Assembly (NCBI GenBank): GCA_033807695.1
Contig: CM066302.1
Coordinates: 4,712,001-4,776,000, forward strand
Length of the DNA stretch: 64,000 bases
Source of the DNA: Daedaleopsis sinensis
Taxonomy: Eukaryota > Basidiomycota > Agaricomycetes > Polyporales > Polyporaceae
Direction of reading: 5' to 3'
Numbering within the stretch: position 1 is the first letter of the stretch; every line of letters begins with the position of its first letter. The notes beneath the pieces were generated by a model, which saw only the letters and a program-made list of their open reading frames with translations, was not told where the DNA came from and ran no database searches. A program made the translations under genes and the position numbers. Below, in pieces: positions 57,703 to 64,000 of the stretch.

Positions 57703-57824
57703 AGTACGACGGGCCCGATGCAGGCCGTTTCGGCGGGCCCGCCGCCCGTTTCGGCGGGGCCGTCCATCCGCCCGGCGGGTCACAGGCGGGGCCGCCGGTG
57801 ACCTCCTATCGGGCCCGTCGTACT
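57703..57824. mobile_element. Small GGGCCC-rich hairpin, MITE-like
   Basis: A perfect 17-bp inverted repeat, AGTACGACGGGCCCGAT (57703-57719) and its reverse complement (57808-57824), encloses 88 bp of GC-rich sequence with further GGCGGGCCCGCC palindromes. No clear target duplication was seen. It sits at the left edge of the KDZ 2 region. Confidence 0.6.
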
Positions 57825-57916
57825 CAATTGCGGTCATTCTGTTATACTATCTGCTGGAGTAGCCAATGAGGTGCGGCAAAGGACAACATACATTTGGAGA
57901 CCGATACAATTCCCCT

Positions 57917-58673
57917 TCACGGGTGGCGGATAACAGAACGGCCCTCGCCCTGACCCCCTCCCAGCCCCATGCCGACAACAAGTTCCTCAGTCTGATCCTG
58001 CTCCTTCCCAGCCCACTCAGCTACTTCTCGTTTTTGTCGATCAGCGATGTATCCGATAGCCCGCCCCAACACTGCCATGCGCGCAACGTCGGACACATGG
58101 ATGCCAATCGGGCGCACCTAGACCACAGTCTACGTTAGATTACAATCCATACGGACGTGAAGCCTGCACTTGCCACTTCTGCTGTCGGTTTCATCCACCA
58201 GCTCGGAGGCTTGAAGTCCTCTGTGGCCTCGGCTGGCCACTGCCACCAGCAGTCCCCTCTCAGCGGATCGTCGGAGTAGTCGCCCTCATTGTAGCTGTGC
58301 TCAGCGATCTCGTGAGGGTCCAGCTCGTCGATGTCAACGACTACAGCAAGCCCTTGCCAGTGACACTTGCCCAACATGTACTCCACGGTGGCAGGCACGG
58401 CGCCGTATTTCCCAAGGCCGATGCCCGCCGCCGTGGACAGGCCTATTCCCTCCACGGCCCTCCACTGAAAGTAATTCAGCAACTGTACAAGGTCAACGTA
58501 AAGGCACAACTCACCATCTCGCGGCCTAGGCCGTGATTCCACCGTTGACGTGTCAGTGACGGGGGCTTCGCTGGGTATGCTCGAATGGCTTGAGCCATCC
58601 GCCATCCGGTGATTTTGAGTTCAAGATCCATGGCGCGGATGACACGTTCATGTGGCGGACGGGGTTCTGACAT
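57917..58673 (-). CDS. Small unknown gene beside KDZ 2
   Basis: Three exons join: MSEPRPPHERVIRAMDLELK...LGREM (start 58673), then WRAVEGIGLSTAAGIGLGKY...SAGFTS, then VRPIGIHVSDVARMAVLGRA and on to SVIRHP (stop 57917). The introns are ~50 and ~41 nt with GTGAGT/GTATGG donors and CTGAAT/CTAAC branch sites. Total about 210 residues, tryptophan-rich in the middle (CWWQWPAEA, PPSWWMKP). I do not recognise it. It lies 188 bp downstream of the KDZ gene on the same strand and could be part of the same element. Confidence 0.55.
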
Positions 58674-58860
58674 TGCGGCGCAGTGTTGATGTGGGGGTAC
58701 GCGTCACGATGGCGGTGGATAAGCAGCAACAGCATAGACGCCGGGAGCGTGTAGAACCTCCCACGCATCCGGCACAGGAGGGCGTACACGGCGGGCCCGC
58801 CTCAGCAAAACGTCGGGCCCGCCGGCGGGCCTATTTGTTTTTGTAGGCAGTTCCATCGAT

Positions 58861-61800
58861 CTAAAGTCTGATGTCGTTTGGAGCGTGGCTCGCGGCTCTC
58901 GCAGCCGCGTAGAGTCCTCCCGCATGCCTGTGAAGGCCATCCCACATCGTGGCCTGCCGCGCCGCGAACGCGCGGTGTCCTGGACGTTCCTCGCCTTCAC
59001 TCCGCTGTTTCCACTGTTCCCTCCACTGCGCCAACGCCGTCAGGGACCGCGTCATCTCGAGTGAGACCAAAGATATCTCCTCCTCCCATCTGGTCTTACG
59101 AGCGTGCGCACGCAGCCAAACAACTCGGTACACTGTTGAATTGTTAAGTGCCACTGCCCACATTGCCCCAAAATTGTCACTCACTCTCGCCCATCCACGC
59201 GCTGCTCTCGGAATCCCCCCCCACGTCTAAGCCCCAGAACCACGGCAGATGTTGATTACGGACCCCGCGCATGCCTTGTTCGACGAGGGCAGTGTTCACT
59301 TTCAAGTCGGCCTTGACCAGCGGACGATATTTCGTCAGCATCGCAGCCAGCCCGTCCCGATCTTCGATCGCGTCCCGTGAGTATAAGGCCTCGCTTGCCA
59401 TTCTCGCAGACGAGTATATCCTCGCGTGGCCCAGCACACCGGAATCGGCGACATGCACCTCGTCAAAGCTCCTCAGTCGCTGACGATAGGACGTAGCCTT
59501 TCTCACTCCGTGACGGTAGAGAAAGGACTTGTAGCCGACCCCGACACGTACGCTGTGGAGAGCGTCGTTCATCTGACCCACGCGAAGCTCCCTTTCGATG
59601 GTCACCAAGCCATCCAGGCCGTGCTCGCGACAGAACGAAATCCCCAGATTTGACGGGAGCGGCACACGAAGACGCTCCGGTAGCGCCGCTCCCTCCGAGG
59701 TGTCCGTGTCCGCATTAGATCCAGAGCCCTCCGCCTCAGCGGATACGATGCCGACGCTCGAACGGCCGGCGGGCCCGCGGTTGCCGGGCCCGCGGTTGCC
59801 GGGCCCGCGGTTGCCGGGCCCGTCAACTCCGTCGGGCCCGCCAGGATCGTCGGCTTCCATCGTATCCCACTCAGCACCCAGCCCGGTCATGTCAGCGTCC
59901 AGCGATAAAGCAGCTGCAAGGGTACGGCGAGGGATAAAGGAGGCGGCTTGTCGGTTGAACCTCTGGATGTCCTTGAGTAGCGCGGCGCGCATCCGTTCTA
60001 GAGCGAGTTTCTCCGCAACAGGGCTCGTAAGGCGCAGCACGCGGGCTTTGGCGGCGACATTCATCCTACTGAACGATATAGTCAGCCTGTAAAAGAGAAC
60101 GACAACCGACGCGCCTTGTCTCCTCTACTTTAATTCCGAGACCTATCCAGGCGGGCGCGCCCTTTAGCTCGCCGCCACCGGTGTTCTCTCTGCGCGTCAG
60201 TTGCAGTTCGATCTCGGCTCTAGTTGGTACTGGCAATATTTCAACGAGCAGGTCTCATTATATGAAATCAAGCCACTCACGCTTCTGCGTTTGCATCTCG
60301 TAGACGTCCATCATCTTGTAGTCGGTTGCGCGCCCCCTAGCCGCATCCTCCGCCATCTGGGTCCAGCGCCTGATTTCGGCGGGCTCGACATTGGTCCCCG
60401 CGTCCGCGAGCGCCTGACGGGCGGGCCCGACGTTATCGCAGGCCGTGCGCCACTTTCGCGCTAACGCTGGGGCTACTCCGATTCGTAAGAACGTCAGACA
60501 GTTGTGCAGAAAATAGACGTACCAAGCTTGATCAGCTTCATCCAGTTGGAGTCCTCCATGATATCGTCGATAGTCTCCTGTCGATGCGCACTGGACATTC
60601 CACGTGTGCTTCCCGATATCTCGTTGGTGTTGATCCACAGGGACTCCAGAACATCGCCGTCCTGCACACCTGCTCCCGGAATGAAATTGGGCGAGAAGCG
60701 AGGATAACACTCCTTAATATGCCCGTGTACGTGAAACTGGTCGATTCCACCGCTGATCTCCATTTGCGCAGGCTTATTCGACAACCCCGGGCTCTTCTCA
60801 AAACGCTCCGCAAGGTGGACGTTGTAGTGGCACCATACGTCGTATAGCACTAGCAGTTGAAAGAGCGCGTTAACAAAGACCGTTACCTGGCATAGGCAAT
60901 AGTCCATGTTTCGCTGGCTGTAATTCATGACTATGAGCATAGCAACGATCATGAATTAGAAAAAGGGTTCCTGACCCCTCCCCTCCTTGAAAGTCCACGG
61001 TTGCGTGTGGCACAAAAAATCCATGGCGGGCGCATGCGGCGGCCCCGATTCCAGTGGCATCAAGCGGGCTGCGGGCGGATCCGGCACCCAGTATCGCGCG
61101 GTGGTCGTTGCAAACCAGTCTCTAGACGGCACACATCCGTCATCAGGGCTTGCCACACGTACTACCGGTGTCACTGACCTGTCTGAGTTGGACGGCGGTC
61201 TTTAGATGAGCTTTGTAAGGCGCATCCGTCACCATGAAACCGTGGCCGTCCGCCAACCGAACATCATCTTCGGGATTTTTCATATGCTGGTGTTGTGCGC
61301 TGAAATTTCCATCAAGTATCACCGTCGCCATGTGCTTCCATCTAGGATCTGTGTCAGTACGGATGTCGTTTATCTTCAGTGAGACTCGCCTGTCGGCATC
61401 ATGTTCCCAACCAGCAGGCATGTTTAACCCCGGCCTCGGGCAGGCGGGGCAGGAGGTGACCAGACCACCAGGGCCAACGTGTTCAGACCCATGGTATCCA
61501 ACACCGTTTTGCTTCCTTCGCTTGAGGTTGCGCCACTGACGGGACACGCGTAGCAGGTCTCGATATCGGTCCTGCCGGGCCAAAGCGGACGATGAGCTGT
61601 GAGCGGATATTAAAGGCGGGCCCGCTTACAGGTATTCGATGAGGGAATGTGTCGTCGGTAACTCGCCGCAGCTTGTTGTAGTAGTTCATTGCTGCAGTAT
61701 GGCACTCCTTATGCGTCAGCAGAAAGTCATCCAGCACTCGCGTGGTGAAGACTGTCTGGGGTCTGCCCGCTGTGGCCGGGTAAAAGCCCATCCGGAGGAG

Positions 61801-63383
61801 CTGAATGTCCTGCCGCTCCGCTCCCGGGCAGCTGCAGAAGACGAACGGGAGCTCGTGCACGCCGGATGTGTCGACTACTACCATCATTCGCGATGCCGCT
61901 TTATCGTTGGCTGATGCTGCTGGCGTTCTCGGACGCATGGATGGTCTGGCGTGCAAGACCCCTTCGCCGAAAACAGGTAGAGCCGGTGAATCGTCATCGG
62001 GCACGACATAAGGGCAGTCGAGATAGGCGTCGTCGTCGTTGGGGTCGTTATCTACAACGTCCTCCGTTTCACCCTCCGTGGTAGTCAAGAGTTCCGCAGG
62101 CAAAGAGGCGACCCAGCCCGACGGCGATGTAGGCGGGCCCGCGTCGGACGGGCCCGCTGAGGCGTTGTTCGGCGGGTCCGCCGACCCTTCTTCCCGGCTG
62201 TCCTGCTCATCTTCCCATCTATCTAGCTCCTCTTCGGCCGGTCTTTTGCGAATGAGAGGCGATGGAGAAGGAGACGAATGCGGCTCCGCTTGTCCGTGAC
62301 GGAAAGGGGGCCGCGGTGTTGCCTGACCTGAGGTACTACCCACTACGAAAAGACGTTGAGCCTCCGAAACATCCTAACAGCGGCTAGTGACTCACTAAGG
62401 CTCTCTTTTGGCTCTTTCAGCCGGCGAGGCGTGCGCTCGTGTTGTCCAGATACGCTAGACCCCGAGGGGCTGTCCGGTGCTGGCGACGAAGGCGGAAGCG
62501 TGCCCGCCGTCTCGAGGCTCGTTCCACGACGATAGTTTTGCCTCCGCCGCGGTGTCACTGGTTTCTAGTATTAGCGCACGTGATGCATTGGAATTAGCTT
62601 TCTACGCACCGAGCAGTCGTTCTTGGAGCTCGGACACGGGCGAGCTAGGCTTAGACGGAGATGACGGGGGGGAGGACGCAATATCCTGTCCACCGCGAAA
62701 GCTGAGCGGGTCCGACAGCGCGCCCCCGCGCGTGGCGCTGCAGGAGGGCCCGCCGTGTCCAAGATGGACGCGCACATCGACGGACCTGAGCCATGCCCCG
62801 GTGTAGTGTGTTCCGCTCCAAACCTCGATTCTGTGGAGGGGTGTATAGCGGTGGGCATCTCCAATGCAAGCCCGACATAATGATCGGTGGCCCAGGCATT
62901 CGAGGCAACGCCAAAGCGCGGGGCCACCGCATATACACATTGCGGTATCTCCACCGCCCTCTTGATCGTATAGCAAACCGAGATAGGTATCTCTGTGCTC
63001 GGACCTCCAAAGCCGCTGATAGTCATTTGGTGTCTACCGGGAGAGAAGTCCGGGTCAGCAGAATGACAAGGCGGGTACGTTTCGGGCACGCTCCGACGGG
63101 CCCGACACCTTGTATATTGTGATCGTACCTTGCGGGGGTTCTCTAGGGGCAGCGAGTCAACGTTGAAAGCGTACCCGTCGTGCCCGTCTCCAAACTGCAT
63201 CATGGGTCTGTTAATTGGGAGCTGTGCTTGAGTAGGCGGGCGGGGCGAGCCCGCTGGGCGGTCTTCCGCGATAGCCTTCCTGGCCTTGACATACACCCAT
63301 TTCTTGCCCCGACCAGTCTGTTTAGCAGTGATCTCCTTCTCTGGATGGGGGTCATAACGTTCGGTGCGCAGTCGACGTCTCAT
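58861..63383 (-). CDS. KDZ transposase 2, apparently full length
   Basis: The gene starts at ATG 63383 (MRRRLRTERYDPHPEKE) and ends at TAG 58861. A CxC2-type cysteine cluster is coded near 62840-62960 (CICGGPALWRCLECLGHRSL, then CRACIGDAH, LHRIEVW). Next come DTSGVHELPFVFCSCPG, MGFYPATAGRPQTVFTTRVL, CPACPRPGLNMP and MATVILDGNFSAQHQHM (first catalytic Asp). Then STC, DATGIGAAACARHGFFVPHA, LYDVWCHYNVHLAERF, IDQFHVHGHIKECYPRFSPN, IPGAGVQDGDVLESLW (Glu) and a long helical C-terminus with a GPGNRGP repeat. This is the domain order of CxC2-KDZ DNA transposases. I saw no definite frame break, so it may be functional. Confidence 0.8.
59765..59845. repeat. GGGCCCG cluster inside KDZ 2 coding sequence
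   Basis: Five CGGGCCCG palindromes in 81 bp encode the GPGNRGPGNRGPGNRGP repeat of the transposase. They belong to a palindrome family scattered through this element. Confidence 0.75.
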
Positions 63384-63416
63384 GAATGTTGCACAAAAGT
63401 AGGGCAGTACAGGTAG

Positions 63417-63974
63417 TCACAGTGAGGGGGAGGAGGATGGGTAAGTGTCTGTGCTCATCCAAGGCACCTGTTCTATCTCATGATTGGAATGTGCAGCCTC
63501 GCTCATGAACCATGAATAACAAATCCGATCCCCGATCACCTTGGCCACGCCGTGGTGCACAAGGTAACCCCCGATCAAGACCACCGTACCTGGAAGATAC
63601 GCCACTTGCATCCCCAGATTGCGAAGAACAATCGTAGCCTTATCGTAGTTTCCCAACGTGAGCAGCAGATCATACCACGTCGCGTGTCCCGTGGTATCCC
63701 GATGAAACGGGGTCTCGCGGTTGCTGATGATTTGCACATGGTCGAATATCCCGGGCCAATCGGTAAGACAGCTCGCGACGAGCGGATCTTTAGCCATCTC
63801 CTCGAGACATCGGCGGCCTGCTTCGTACTGCTTCGGATGCGCAATTCTCAGCACAGCGCTGAGCAATGCACCGGAATCCCGCATGGCATCGCACCAACGA
63901 TGCGCCTCCGACGATCGCATCGTGACACTGGGCTTTGGTGGAAAGTCGCAGCTCTGATGTGCGATCTGAGACAC
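63417..63974 (-). CDS. TET/JBP-type 2OG-Fe(II) dioxygenase 2, 5' partial
   Basis: The last exon(s) of a minus-strand gene; an acceptor (CTCAG) at ~63966 suggests that earlier exons lie beyond the window. Readable: HVQIISNRETPFHRDTTGHA (HxD, H91 and D93 of the open frame), WYDLLLTLGNYD, LGMQVAYLPGTVVLIGGYLV, HHG (distal His, ~141) and GDRICYSWFM (Arg, ~150). These are the TET/JBP double-stranded beta-helix residues, all present. Its sequence differs strongly from dioxygenase 1 (no IPSA..AHSN, no GLFRW), so it belongs to another branch of the superfamily. Its stop lies 33 bp before the ATG of KDZ 2 on the same strand. Confidence 0.78.
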   Translation of the reverse strand: MSQIAHQSCDFPPKPSVTMRSSEAHRWCDAMRDSGALLSAVLRIAHPKQYEAGRRCLEEMAKDPLVASCLTDWPGIFDHVQIISNRETPFHRDTTGHATWYDLLLTLGNYDKATIVLRNLGMQVAYLPGTVVLIGGYLVHHGVAKVIGDRICYSWFMSEAAHSNHEIEQVPWMSTDTYPSSSPSL

Positions 63975-64000
63975 TCGGAACGTCAGAAGCGCAAAGACAA

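Noticed and set aside
1..64000. LTR retrotransposons, Helitrons or tyrosine-recombinase (Starship-type) captains
   Set aside because: I found no reverse transcriptase, integrase, Rep/helicase or tyrosine recombinase motifs and no paired LTRs; the RNase H fold at 16.5 kb has RNase H1 architecture with its own hybrid-binding module.

Overview
The window looks like accessory DNA of a filamentous basidiomycete, most likely an agaricomycete. Genes carry many short introns (about 40-90 nt, GTRNGT donors, CTRAY branch sites). Two KDZ (Kyakuja-Dileera-Zisupton) DNA transposase genes each sit beside a TET/JBP-type 2-oxoglutarate/Fe(II) dioxygenase gene, a pairing known from mushroom genomes. There is also a Zn2Cys6-type cluster and several genes resembling multi-copy agaricomycete families. 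No tRNA, rRNA, CRISPR array or bacterial-type operon was seen. Exon joins were worked out by hand from splice signals and reading-frame continuity; they are models, not transcript evidence.

Layout. 1-8.2 kb: no gene I can support. 8.3-14.7 kb: three genes (a CxxC zinc-binding protein, a protein with an internal duplication, and an RGG/Zn2Cys6 protein). 16.5-24.4 kb: an RNase H1 homologue whose catalytic residues look lost, a long agaricomycete family protein, a protein with two RNase H1-type hybrid-binding modules, and a small unknown gene. 24.7-30.1 kb: TET/JBP gene 1 plus a 5'-truncated KDZ gene 1, separated by a 28-bp minisatellite. 30.1-33.7 kb: AT-rich DNA with degenerate tandem repeats and a telomere-like tract.

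33.7-53 kb is the most unusual part. It holds five genes, A to E: a roughly 1,450-aa protein with a ParB/Srx-like domain (A), a roughly 1,430-aa protein of no recognised family (B), an OB-fold candidate (C), a BAH/PHD-like protein (D), and a paralogue of D (E). E was split by a 3.18-kb fold-back element flanked by a direct repeat of its own coding sequence. The upstream region, three of the intergenic gaps and the longest introns of this block hold two families of short palindromes: a GC-rich one (two CCGCGTACGCGG-like arms) and an AT-rich one (core near CATGGATTTTGAAAACGATG followed by CTAAC). I did not see these families outside the block.

53.6-57.4 kb is a satellite of about 206-bp monomers with a 7-monomer (1,441-bp) higher-order repeat. 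57.7-64 kb is a second mobile module: a GGGCCC-rich hairpin, a small unknown gene, an apparently complete KDZ gene, and 33 bp upstream of it a second, different TET/JBP gene that runs off the window.

Working interpretation: the window is a patchwork of mobile elements next to satellite DNA. The KDZ/TET pairs fit a known theme of transposons travelling with DNA-demethylation-type enzymes. The ParB/OB/BAH-PHD block with its palindromes matches nothing I recognise and is the best candidate here for an undescribed element.
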